Of a stretch of 5,405 bases of DNA, positions 1-5,405 are shown piece by piece. The DNA is from Rhizobium sp. LCM 4573 (GTDB taxonomy: Bacteria > Pseudomonadota > Alphaproteobacteria > Rhizobiales > Rhizobiaceae): positions 996,241 through 1,001,645 of the forward strand of contig NZ_MDDW01000001.1 of the NCBI RefSeq assembly GCF_001854865.1. The letters are read 5' to 3'. A program made the position numbers and the translations under genes. The notes under the pieces were generated by a model. The model was given only the letters and a program-made list of their open reading frames with translations. It searched no databases and was not told the DNA's origin. Each line of letters opens with the position of its first letter. The stretch's first letter is position 1.

Positions 1-1
1 G

Positions 2-19
2 GGCGTCCCGAAGGACGCC
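2..19 (-). terminator. Probable operon-end hairpin with UUCG tetraloop
   Basis: Read on the minus strand, bases 19-13 (GGCGTCC) pair perfectly with 8-2 (GGACGCC) around the loop TTCG. This 7-bp, GC-rich stem is closed by a C-G pair on a UUCG tetraloop, an exceptionally stable RNA fold. It lies 43 nt past the stop codon of the carrier-protein gene, the last gene of the minus-strand run, which is where an intrinsic terminator is expected. The T-run that would prove termination would lie left of base 1 and cannot be seen. It could instead be an mRNA 3'-end stabilising hairpin or an intercistronic structure. Confidence 0.5.
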
Positions 20-62
20 GCCGCACTCTGAAGCCAGACATCGAGCGCCGAGGTGTGGTTCA

Positions 63-299
63 TCAGACGATGGCTTCGGCAAAGCGAAGGATTCGGGCCG
101 GCGTATCGAAATTCTCGAGCGTCACGTCCTCCCCGCGGATCGCCGTGCCCGTCGCCTCCTCGATGAAGGCAAGCAGGTTCACCATCGAGACCGAATCGAG
201 AAGGCCGGAGGAAAAGAGCTCAATCTCGCTATCCGCGTCTCCGATGCTAAGCGTATCGTTCAGGTAAGCGAGCAATTTTCCATGGGTAAGCGCCATCAT
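63..299 (-). CDS. Acyl carrier protein, DltC-like (78 aa)
   Basis: This is a small acidic phosphopantetheine carrier protein, 78 residues, the normal size for a free-standing ACP. The prosthetic-group site is GLLDSVSMVNLL, with Ser36 as the predicted attachment serine. The stretch EIELFSSGLLDS resembles DltC (D-alanyl carrier) more than fatty-acid AcpP, which has GADSLD. The first ATG overlaps the stop of the upstream ligase gene by 4 nt (ATGA), and a second ATG follows at once. GGGAG lies 5 nt before the first and 8 nt before the second, so either could be used. The tight overlap implies translational coupling and makes the ligase its likely loading enzyme. A 4'-phosphopantetheinyl transferase would be needed and is not in the window. 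The carried group cannot be read from the sequence. ACP identity is secure; the DltC comparison is by eye. Confidence 0.93.
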   Translation of the reverse strand: MMALTHGKLLAYLNDTLSIGDADSEIELFSSGLLDSVSMVNLLAFIEEATGTAIRGEDVTLENFDTPARILRFAEAIV

Positions 300-1924
300 A
301 CGTTCTCCCTGATCTCAATATTTGCGGGATTGACCAGCGCGCCGATCTCGGCCGGGCCGCCGGATTGCATCCATTCGCGGCAGAGGCGAACCACTTCCGG
401 CCGCGCGAGCTTTCCACTCGATGTGCGCGGCATGCTTTCCCGCCAGACATGGAACCGGTGAGGCACCATGTAGGAAGGCATGGCGCGGCGGCAGTAGCGC
501 AGCAGCGCCTCCTCTTCGAAGCCGCCGATGGGCGTAACCGCAACGTGAACGGCCTGCCCGAGATCCTCATGATCGACGCCGAACGCCACCGCCTCGGCGA
601 TCACCCCACTGCGGCAGATGAGGTCTTCGATCTCGTCGGGGCTCAGGCGGAAACCGCTCGTCTTGATCATCGCGTCATTGCGGCCGACGAACCAGAGATC
701 TCCGTCGGCATCGATCCTGACGATATCGCCGCTATAGACGACCGGTTCGTCACCGATCAGGTGCCAGAGTTCCGGACAGGGCCTGATTTTCTGCTCCGTC
801 ACCTCCGGCTTGCCCCAGTAACCGAGGCTCACCAGCGGCCCGCGATGCACGAGTTCACCCTGCTCGCCGGGATGGGCGATACCCTCGCCAGGCTTGATCA
901 CATAGACTTCCGCTCCGGGGATCGCCTGTCCGATCGCTCCCATCTTACGCCGGAACTTCTCCGGCGCGAGATAGGTCGATCGGAAGGCCTCGGTCAGCCC
1001 GTACATCAGGTAGACGTCGACATCCGGAAACACCCGCGGAATCTCCTGCAGGATATTGAGCGATATCTTGCCGCCGGAATTGGTGATCCGCCTGAGATCG
1101 GAAAATTCCGCCGGTCTTTCCGCGAGCAGGCGCACGATCTGGCTCCAGAGCGGCGGCACGGCCGCAACGCCGGTGACCCGGTGCCTCTGCATCGTCTGGA
1201 TGATTTCGGCCGCCATGGAAACGGCTTGGTGAACCACCGTGCCGCCGACCAGCATCATGGTGGTGAGCTGATTGAGGCCATAGTCGAAGCTGTAGGGCAG
1301 TACGCTCAACAGCCGCTCGTCCTCGCGAAGCCCGAGATAGCGCGCCACCGAGCGCGCGCCCGCAACGATGTTGCGATGGGTGAGCATCACCCCCTTCGGC
1401 ATTCCGGTGGAGCCGGACGTGTAGATGATCATCGCAAGCTCGGTATCAAGCCGCGGTATCTCGTCGCCCGCCAGATCGTCGGGCAGATGATCCCAGGCAT
1501 CGAACACCGCTTCGGCCGGCAGCTTTCCCCGGACGAGCACGCTCTCCACCGTGCTGGGAAGCCTTCGCACGGCCAGCGCCTCGGCAGTTCGGGCCTCGAC
1601 GATCATCAGCCGCGCGCCGCAATCGTTGGCAACGTATTCGAGCTGTTCCACCGTCCACTGGGTATTCACGTTGACGATCACCGCGCCGACTTTCGCCACC
1701 GCGAACATGGCGGCGACTTCGGCTACGCTCTTGCGCAGATGTACGATCACCCGGTCGCCCGGCCGGATATCGCGGCCCTGAAGATAGCCCGCCAGCCGAT
1801 CCACCTCCGACGCCAGCGCCGCATAACTCACCGCCCGGTTGCCATCGATGACCGCCGGCTTGCCGGGTCGCATGTCGATATTGTCGGCCAGAAGCTGATA
1901 GAAGCTTGTCGTCAGTGCGTTCAT
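296..1924 (-). CDS. AMP-forming acyl-CoA/acyl-ACP ligase, exosortase A-associated type (542 aa)
   Basis: This is an ANL-superfamily adenylating enzyme that activates a carboxylate with ATP and passes it to a thiol. Visible motifs in order: P-loop YTSGSTGMPKG (168-178), FDYGLNQL (213-220), YGLTEAFRSTYL (308-319), SGD (398-400), hinge GRNDAMIKTSG (414-424), and C-terminal SSGKL with catalytic Lys505. Length is full for a two-domain ligase without a fused carrier. The stretches SFDYGLNQL, VAAVPPLW and MYGLTEAFRSTYL match my recollection of the AMP-forming ligase family associated with exosortase A/EPS loci (TIGR03098), which usually sits beside a small ACP, as here. The open frame continues 96 codons upstream, but that part overlaps the acetyltransferase gene. 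The ATG at 1924 has GAGGAG 6 nt before it and begins where family homology begins. The gene starts 29 nt after the acetyltransferase stop. The natural substrate, fatty acid or amino acid, is undetermined. Confidence 0.93.
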   Translation of the reverse strand: MNALTTSFYQLLADNIDMRPGKPAVIDGNRAVSYAALASEVDRLAGYLQGRDIRPGDRVIVHLRKSVAEVAAMFAVAKVGAVIVNVNTQWTVEQLEYVANDCGARLMIVEARTAEALAVRRLPSTVESVLVRGKLPAEAVFDAWDHLPDDLAGDEIPRLDTELAMIIYTSGSTGMPKGVMLTHRNIVAGARSVARYLGLREDERLLSVLPYSFDYGLNQLTTMMLVGGTVVHQAVSMAAEIIQTMQRHRVTGVAAVPPLWSQIVRLLAERPAEFSDLRRITNSGGKISLNILQEIPRVFPDVDVYLMYGLTEAFRSTYLAPEKFRRKMGAIGQAIPGAEVYVIKPGEGIAHPGEQGELVHRGPLVSLGYWGKPEVTEQKIRPCPELWHLIGDEPVVYSGDIVRIDADGDLWFVGRNDAMIKTSGFRLSPDEIEDLICRSGVIAEAVAFGVDHEDLGQAVHVAVTPIGGFEEEALLRYCRRAMPSYMVPHRFHVWRESMPRTSSGKLARPEVVRLCREWMQSGGPAEIGALVNPANIEIRENV

Positions 1925-1930
1925 GAGCGG

Positions 1931-1936
1931 CTCCTC
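1931..1936 (-). promoter_or_regulatory. Ribosome binding site of the ligase gene
   Basis: GAGGAG on the minus strand, followed by a 6-nt spacer and ATG at 1924. It is a strong Shine-Dalgarno match. It decides the start over the longer in-frame reading that runs up to base 2212 inside the acetyltransferase gene. Confidence 0.75.
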
Positions 1937-1953
1937 GCCTGCATCGGCGGCTC

Positions 1954-2559
1954 TCAGGTATCCGTATCGGTCTTTCCGGCCCGGCTCAGAAATGGTCCAA
2001 GACGGGGGTAGATCTTCGCGGGCGAACCCACGGCAATCGAATCCGAGGGAATGTCGGTGGTAACCGCCGTATTGGCGGCAATGCGAACCCGGTCGCCGAT
2101 GCGGATTTCGCCGAGAATGGTCGAGTTCACGCCGATGAAGACGTCGTCGCCAATCGTCGGCGCACCCGCAGTCATGTTCGTTCCAATCGTGACATTGTGC
2201 ATGACGCCGCATCGCTTTCCGATCACGGCGCCGGGATGGATGGATATCGACCCCTCTGCATGGATGATGTGAAACCCTTCGCCCAACGTCGCCTGTGCCG
2301 GGATCCAGACCCGCGTGATTGTTGCGACGATGGCGCTGACCACGCCGTAGATTTTCCTACAGACCTTGCGGAGAAGGGCGCCCCGGCGTTCCTCCCCCCA
2401 ACGGCCGAAGCGATATACGAGAAGCGTGATGAAGCCGGCGTTGAAAACCGTACCGCCATGCCGCTCGAAATCCTTACGGACTTCTGCCCGGAACGAGTCC
2501 GCCTTCTGCGGCTCGGCCGTATCTGATCGGGAGGCGATCATGAGAAGCCGCGAAATCAT
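1954..2559 (-). CDS. CysE-like hexapeptide (left-handed beta-helix) acetyltransferase (201 aa)
   Basis: This is an acetyl-CoA dependent O/N-acetyltransferase of the serine-acetyltransferase fold. Residues 1-80 form a helical N-terminal part. Residues about 86-186 carry imperfect hexapeptide repeats (ATLGEG, AVIGKR, PTIGDDV, STILGEIRIGDRVRI), ending in the usual VGSPAKI. The segment HIIHAEGSISI aligns with the CysE segment containing catalytic His158, giving His100 here. In the same ungapped alignment the partner Asp143 of E. coli CysE corresponds to Trp85, and His193 falls at about Ala133. Together with the glycosyltransferase setting, this argues for a sugar or other acceptor rather than cysteine synthesis. 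Polysaccharide-locus enzymes of this shape are common and are often misnamed serine acetyltransferase. The start ATG overlaps the GT61 stop by 4 nt (ATGA); an internal ATG at codon 7 has no better ribosome site. Fold certain, acceptor unknown. Confidence 0.88.
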   Translation of the reverse strand: MISRLLMIASRSDTAEPQKADSFRAEVRKDFERHGGTVFNAGFITLLVYRFGRWGEERRGALLRKVCRKIYGVVSAIVATITRVWIPAQATLGEGFHIIHAEGSISIHPGAVIGKRCGVMHNVTIGTNMTAGAPTIGDDVFIGVNSTILGEIRIGDRVRIAANTAVTTDIPSDSIAVGSPAKIYPRLGPFLSRAGKTDTDT

Positions 2560-3599
2560 GCGTGCACCAGCTCCATTGTTCGCTCGATATCACTCCACTC
2601 GACACGGAAGTTCCTGCGATCTCCATCGCCCACGACGAAGGCGAAGCCCTGCCCCTGACGATCCGTGATGACCTTGAGAACGGAGACCACGCGGTCCGCC
2701 GGCTGGATCACGAAAAGGCTGGCATCCTGCGGCATGACGGTGAGCGCATGAACCAGATGGCTACCCTCGACGCCTGCGACGACGCGGGCACCGGCACAGG
2801 CGCTGACGATATCATCGACGGATGAGGCGAGCGGATCGATGATCCGGAAGCCGTGACGAGCGACGAACTGCTCGGCAATCTCCGTCTCGTTCGACAAGAT
2901 GCGATGGTCGCCCTTGTCGCCCCTGAGAATAAATACGCCGGGGTGACTGGAAGGCTTGGCCGAGGCGAGCAGCTTTTCCCTGATATCGAGGGCGCGCTTC
3001 TTCTTTCCTTCGTTCTGACCTTTGTCCCGGAAGAGAATAAGTTCGTCGAAATGGATGTCGCCGACATAGATCGGCCTCAGGTCCAGTTTCTGCGCATATT
3101 GCGGTTCATGGCCGCGCGTGATCGGCCGTGTCGTGACCGGCGTGCCGTATTCCTCCGCCAATGGATAGGTCAGGCAATCATCGGAAAGCCAATTGCCGAA
3201 CCAGCGATTGCCTATCCAGCTCTCGAAGAGCGCGCCGCTGGTAGTGTCCTTCGGGGGAGCATAGACGGGCAGTCGCCGGGCCCGCGGCCTCAGGCTCTTG
3301 GAAGCGTTTCGCGCATAGAGCACGCCATCGATCAGATCGACATCCTTGAGCCGATAGCCGATCGTCGCCTCCTGGGTGGTTTCGTATTTCCCCCGGAAGC
3401 CTTTCAGCACTTCGGCAACGGAACCGAACTCCGCGCCGCGGATGCGGTCGAGATGCTGGGGCAGGAACTTGGCTGGAGGAATGAAACGCTTGGTGGCCGG
3501 TGCGATCGTCCAGCGTTCCGAGGCAACCGCCTCGATATCCGGGAAGGGCATGCCGGCGGCTTTCCTGAACGAATGCACGATGGGCCGAAACGAAATCAA
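2556..3599 (-). CDS. Glycosyltransferase family 61 (DUF563-type) protein, TTG start preferred (347 aa)
   Basis: This is a predicted cytoplasmic glycosyltransferase of the GT61/DUF563 capsular-polysaccharide type. Numbered from the TTG, the family's N-W-W block is GNRWFGNWLSDD (130-141). The ILRGD...RILSNETEI block (224-240) and GVEGSHLVHAL (276-286) match the conserved Arg, Arg/Asn-Glu and G-x-x-G-S/A regions near the C-terminus. No signal peptide or membrane segment is seen. The start is uncertain. The longest frame begins with GTG at 3644 (362 aa), but its GGAGG lies only 1 nt upstream, too close to work. TTG at 3599 has GGAGA with a 7-nt spacer. ATG at 3551 lacks a well-placed site. The in-frame stop at 3668-3666 excludes anything longer. 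The 3' end overlaps the acetyltransferase by ATGA. The sugar transferred cannot be told from the sequence. Confidence 0.87.
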   Translation of the reverse strand: MISFRPIVHSFRKAAGMPFPDIEAVASERWTIAPATKRFIPPAKFLPQHLDRIRGAEFGSVAEVLKGFRGKYETTQEATIGYRLKDVDLIDGVLYARNASKSLRPRARRLPVYAPPKDTTSGALFESWIGNRWFGNWLSDDCLTYPLAEEYGTPVTTRPITRGHEPQYAQKLDLRPIYVGDIHFDELILFRDKGQNEGKKKRALDIREKLLASAKPSSHPGVFILRGDKGDHRILSNETEIAEQFVARHGFRIIDPLASSVDDIVSACAGARVVAGVEGSHLVHALTVMPQDASLFVIQPADRVVSVLKVITDRQGQGFAFVVGDGDRRNFRVEWSDIERTMELVHA

Positions 3600-3606
3600 C
3601 TCATTG

Positions 3607-3611
3607 TCTCC
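3607..3611 (-). promoter_or_regulatory. Candidate ribosome binding site for the GT61 TTG start
   Basis: GGAGA on the minus strand, 7 nt before the TTG at 3599-3597. It is the best-placed Shine-Dalgarno sequence for any start in the GT61 frame. The stronger GGAGG at 3650-3646 is 1 nt before GTG 3644, so it suits that start poorly. Confidence 0.45.
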
Positions 3612-3687
3612 GCTGCGTTTATCGGGCGCAATGAGCAGAAGCACGCCTCCATTTGTTCCACGCCCTCATGAAGATAATCGCATAGTT

Positions 3688-3722
3688 GCCGCGGCTTTCG
3701 CCGTAGCCATTGGGCTATCGGC
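3688..3722 (-). promoter_or_regulatory. Two overlapping, mutually exclusive RNA hairpins in the GT4-GT61 gap
   Basis: On the minus-strand RNA, hairpin A pairs 3722-3713 (GCCGATAGCC) with 3708-3700 (GGCTACGGC) around loop CAAT: 9 base pairs with one bulged A. Hairpin B pairs 3707-3700 (GCTACGGC) with 3695-3688 (GCCGCGGC) around a GAAA tetraloop: four perfect C-G/G-C pairs next to the loop, then one mismatch, one G-U and two more pairs. The same bases 3707-3700 take part in both, so only one can form at a time. The site lies in the longest gap of the operon, 18-52 nt after the GT4 stop. There is no T-run after either hairpin, so intrinsic termination is unlikely. mRNA processing, stability or translation control of GT61 is possible. 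Confidence 0.35.
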
Positions 3723-3739
3723 CTACTCATTTCGATGTA

Positions 3740-4981
3740 TCAGGCATGCGTCGGTTCCTGTTGCCGCAGAAAACCGGCGATCGCCTGGGCGCTGATCCGA
3801 TGATGGAAGCGGGCGGCGATCTTGGCCCGCGAGGCCTGCCTGAGGCGGCGCGAGAAATCCTCGTTCCCAAGCACCTCCTCTATCGCATCCGCCATTTCCT
3901 TCGGCTGCCGGGGCTGAACCAGTATCGCATCCACCCCGTGGTCGATGAGTTCGCTGTTTCCTCCTACATCCGTCACGATCACCGGCAGTTCCATAGCCAT
4001 CGCCTCCATGATGGCGACCGAAATACCTTCGTCCAGGCTGGCGAGCGCGAAGATATGCGCGTCTTCCAGAGCCTGCCGAACCCGTGTTTCGGAAACCGCC
4101 CCAAGCAGCTCGACACTTTCCGTGAGACGCTTGTCGCGGATCATAGCTTCCAACGTCGTGCGATAGCCGCGGCCACCTTGCTCGTCCTCCCCGGCAATCT
4201 GCAGGCGGACATCGATACCCCGCTCGCGCAGCATTTCCACGGTTTCGAGGAGGATGTCGTGGCCTTTTACCGGGTTGAGCCGGCCACACGTGAAGATCCG
4301 GCACGGCTCGCCCGGCTTCCAGGAAACATAGGGTCGGCTGCGGTGTATTTGATCGAGATCCACGCCCATGGGCGCTATCGCGATCCGGGAAGGCTTGGCG
4401 CCGTTCAGCCGCTCGCTGACGACGTCGAACAGCCGCCTTGAAATCACCGTCGCGAAGGCGGCGTTCCTCCATTTCTGCGGCTGGTTGGGTCCGTATCCTT
4501 CCAGCGTCGGCCCATGCAGCGTCAGGCTGTAAGGTATCCCCGAAAGAAGCGACGCGAGAGCTGCGACATTGGCAGCATCGGCGCAGGAATGCACATGAAT
4601 ATGCGTCCATTGCCCGCGGCGCGCGAACCAGGCAAGCTTGGCGGCAGCCGGTATCATCGCCAATAATCTCAAGCGACCCACTGGAGACCTGACTTCGGCG
4701 CTCGCGGCCGCGGCGAGGCTACGGCCTATCCCGCTCGGCCCCGCCCGCATCAACTCCCCGAGCACGGCAGGCGTATCACGCGCACCGAAGGGAAGGAGAT
4801 AGCTGGTCTTCCCGCGGGCTTCCTCCGCCCAGGAGTGCGAGGCCACGGCCTTCGGCGGATGCGAAGTGGAAACGAATTCCGCCTCTATGCCGAGTTCGGC
4901 CAGGGCCTGATGCTCCCGCCAGAGAAAGATGTGGGTCTGCCCTGGAAACTCCGGTATGAAGAAACCGATCTTCTGGGTCAT
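3740..4981 (-). CDS. Glycosyltransferase family 4 protein, GT-B fold (413 aa)
   Basis: This is a retaining, nucleotide-sugar dependent glycosyltransferase acting in the cytoplasm or at the inner membrane face, likely on a lipid-linked polysaccharide intermediate. The N-terminal domain begins IGFFIPEFPGQTHIFLWRE (5-23), similar to colanic-acid WcaL-like GT4 enzymes. It contains THIHVHSCADAANVAALAS (126-144) and LTLHGP (153-158). The C-terminal donor domain has CGRLNPVKGHDILL (232-245), with Arg234 and Lys239 in the usual diphosphate-binding positions. The EX7E motif EGISVAIME (Glu318, Glu326) is followed by PVIVTDVGGNSELI (333-346). Length is typical and the motifs are intact. The ATG is 6 nt after the stop of the SGNH-like gene, with GGGTGAG upstream as a moderate ribosome site, so both genes share a transcript. 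Family is certain; donor sugar and linkage are not. Confidence 0.93.
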   Translation of the reverse strand: MTQKIGFFIPEFPGQTHIFLWREHQALAELGIEAEFVSTSHPPKAVASHSWAEEARGKTSYLLPFGARDTPAVLGELMRAGPSGIGRSLAAAASAEVRSPVGRLRLLAMIPAAAKLAWFARRGQWTHIHVHSCADAANVAALASLLSGIPYSLTLHGPTLEGYGPNQPQKWRNAAFATVISRRLFDVVSERLNGAKPSRIAIAPMGVDLDQIHRSRPYVSWKPGEPCRIFTCGRLNPVKGHDILLETVEMLRERGIDVRLQIAGEDEQGGRGYRTTLEAMIRDKRLTESVELLGAVSETRVRQALEDAHIFALASLDEGISVAIMEAMAMELPVIVTDVGGNSELIDHGVDAILVQPRQPKEMADAIEEVLGNEDFSRRLRQASRAKIAARFHHRISAQAIAGFLRQQEPTHA

Positions 4982-4987
4982 CGATGC

Positions 4988-5405
4988 TCACCCAAGTCCA
5001 TTTCTGAACCGCCAGGCAAAATGGATCGTGTTCTTCAGGCGGTGAAGCTGCTTCATCAGACGGCCGCGCTCGTCGGCTCGCTCGATCTGAGCCGTGTAGG
5101 CCATGTATCGCAGCACGAAAGCAAGCGGGACCGGCTTGGCGCAATCCGCGGCATCGCCCGACGCTTCAACCCGATAATTTCTCACGAACTCCGCCGCAAA
5201 CGTCCGTAGCGCGGAGGCCTGAGACGCATCCAGCATCGGCGGCGGAGAAAGCCCGTCCATCCCGCGGCCATAGATCGTCGCAAAGCTGACCGCCGCCACG
5301 TAGTAAGCCCCGAGTGGTGTCAGATGAACCGTATCGGCAAAGATTGCATCCATGCGGGCCGCGCCATCCCGATCCTCGAAGCCGCCGAAGGCGGGATCGG
5401 ACATG
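4988..5405 (-). CDS. SGNH/GDSL-like hydrolase or acyltransferase, C-terminal part (cut by window edge)
   Basis: The 138 visible codons contain IFADTVHLTPLGAYYVAAVS. This matches the last conserved block (D-x-x-H, then L/N-x-x-G-x-x) of SGNH/GDSL esterases, with Asp24 and His27 of the visible part as the probable catalytic acid and base. A family member needs an upstream GDS block with the nucleophile Ser plus Gly and Asn blocks, and none are in view. The ATG near 5404 is therefore probably an internal Met and the gene continues past the right edge. After the block, the tail is Arg/Lys-rich (ERADERGRLMKQLHRLKNTI), which is unusual and may bind a partner or membrane. It sits 6 nt upstream of GT4 in one operon, which fits removal or transfer of acyl groups on the polysaccharide. 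Assignment rests on one motif, so it is moderate. Confidence 0.6.
   Translation of the reverse strand, partial: MSDPAFGGFEDRDGAARMDAIFADTVHLTPLGAYYVAAVSFATIYGRGMDGLSPPPMLDASQASALRTFAAEFVRNYRVEASGDAADCAKPVPLAFVLRYMAYTAQIERADERGRLMKQLHRLKNTIHFAWRFRNGLG

Larger units (their letters stand above)
3596..3730 (-). other. Doubtful 44-codon reading frame before GT61
   Basis: An ATG at 3730 opens a 44-codon frame that starts MSRPIAQWLRRKPRQL and ends in TGA at 3598-3596. Its stop overlaps the preferred TTG start of GT61 by 4 nt (TTGA), the geometry of translational coupling used elsewhere in this operon. I do not recognise the peptide. It is Arg-rich at the N-terminus and has three Cys. No convincing ribosome site precedes the ATG, and a hairpin begins 8 nt inside the frame. 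It may be a leader peptide, a small coupled gene, or chance; chance is the most likely. Confidence 0.2.

Noticed and set aside
296..1924. Reading the ligase as a complete nonribosomal peptide synthetase module
   Set aside because: There is no fused carrier or condensation domain. The enzyme ends shortly after the Lys505 motif and the carrier is a separate gene.
365..2011. Long plus-strand open frame of 548 codons
   Set aside because: It lies opposite the ligase gene in GC-rich DNA, has no recognisable motif and is rich in His, Arg and Asp as expected from an antisense shadow. The minus strand carries every ligase core motif.
1925..2212. N-terminal extension of the ligase frame (96 extra codons)
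   Set aside because: It overlaps the acetyltransferase coding region, its His/Arg/Cys-rich composition is not that of a protein, and a strong ribosome site precedes the ATG at 1924.
2853..3671. Plus-strand open frame of 272 codons opposite GT61
   Set aside because: No family motif is seen, and the opposite strand has clear GT61 blocks and operon-style overlaps.
3723..4610. Second minus-strand frame of 295 codons inside the GT4 gene
   Set aside because: It is out of frame with the intact GT4 motifs and has the Arg/Gly/Cys-rich composition typical of a shifted reading of GC-rich DNA.
4776..5144. Minus-strand frame bridging the SGNH-GT4 junction
   Set aside because: It is a shifted frame over two well-supported genes with no motif of its own.

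Overview
The window is one compact block of genes that all run on the minus strand, so transcription goes from right to left. Its content is typical of a bacterial surface or extracellular polysaccharide locus. The DNA is GC-rich. The dense gene packing, the codon choice and the GT61/GT4 protein types suggest a proteobacterium, most likely an alphaproteobacterium of the Rhizobiales type. That placement is inference from general look, not from a marker gene. No tRNA, rRNA, CRISPR array, insertion sequence or plus-strand gene could be supported.

Layout in transcription order (right to left): (1) the C-terminal part of a probable SGNH/GDSL-type esterase or acyltransferase, cut by the right edge (4988-5405); (2) a GT4 glycosyltransferase (3740-4981) starting 6 nt after it; (3) the longest gap, which holds two overlapping, mutually exclusive hairpins and a doubtful 44-codon reading frame; (4) a GT61 glycosyltransferase (2556-3599, or from 3644); (5) a CysE-like left-handed beta-helix acetyltransferase (1954-2559), overlapping gene 4 by ATGA; (6) an AMP-forming acyl/aminoacyl ligase of the type found with exosortase A systems (296-1924); (7) a stand-alone acyl carrier protein resembling DltC (63-299), overlapping gene 6 by ATGA; (8) a GC-rich hairpin with a UUCG loop at the left edge (2-19), probably the end of the operon.

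Working together, the two glycosyltransferases would add sugars to a polysaccharide repeat, and the hexapeptide enzyme would O- or N-acetylate it or a precursor. The ligase would activate a carboxylic acid (possibly an amino acid) as an adenylate and load it on the phosphopantetheine arm of the carrier protein. The ligase plus free carrier pair, with an SGNH protein in the same operon, has the logic of a Dlt-like decoration pathway. The final acyl acceptor, any membrane O-acyltransferase and any exosortase lie outside the window or do not exist, so the pathway is a hypothesis. The ligase-carrier module, its possible amino-acid-binding Asp, and the alternative hairpins before the GT61 gene are the most interesting items.
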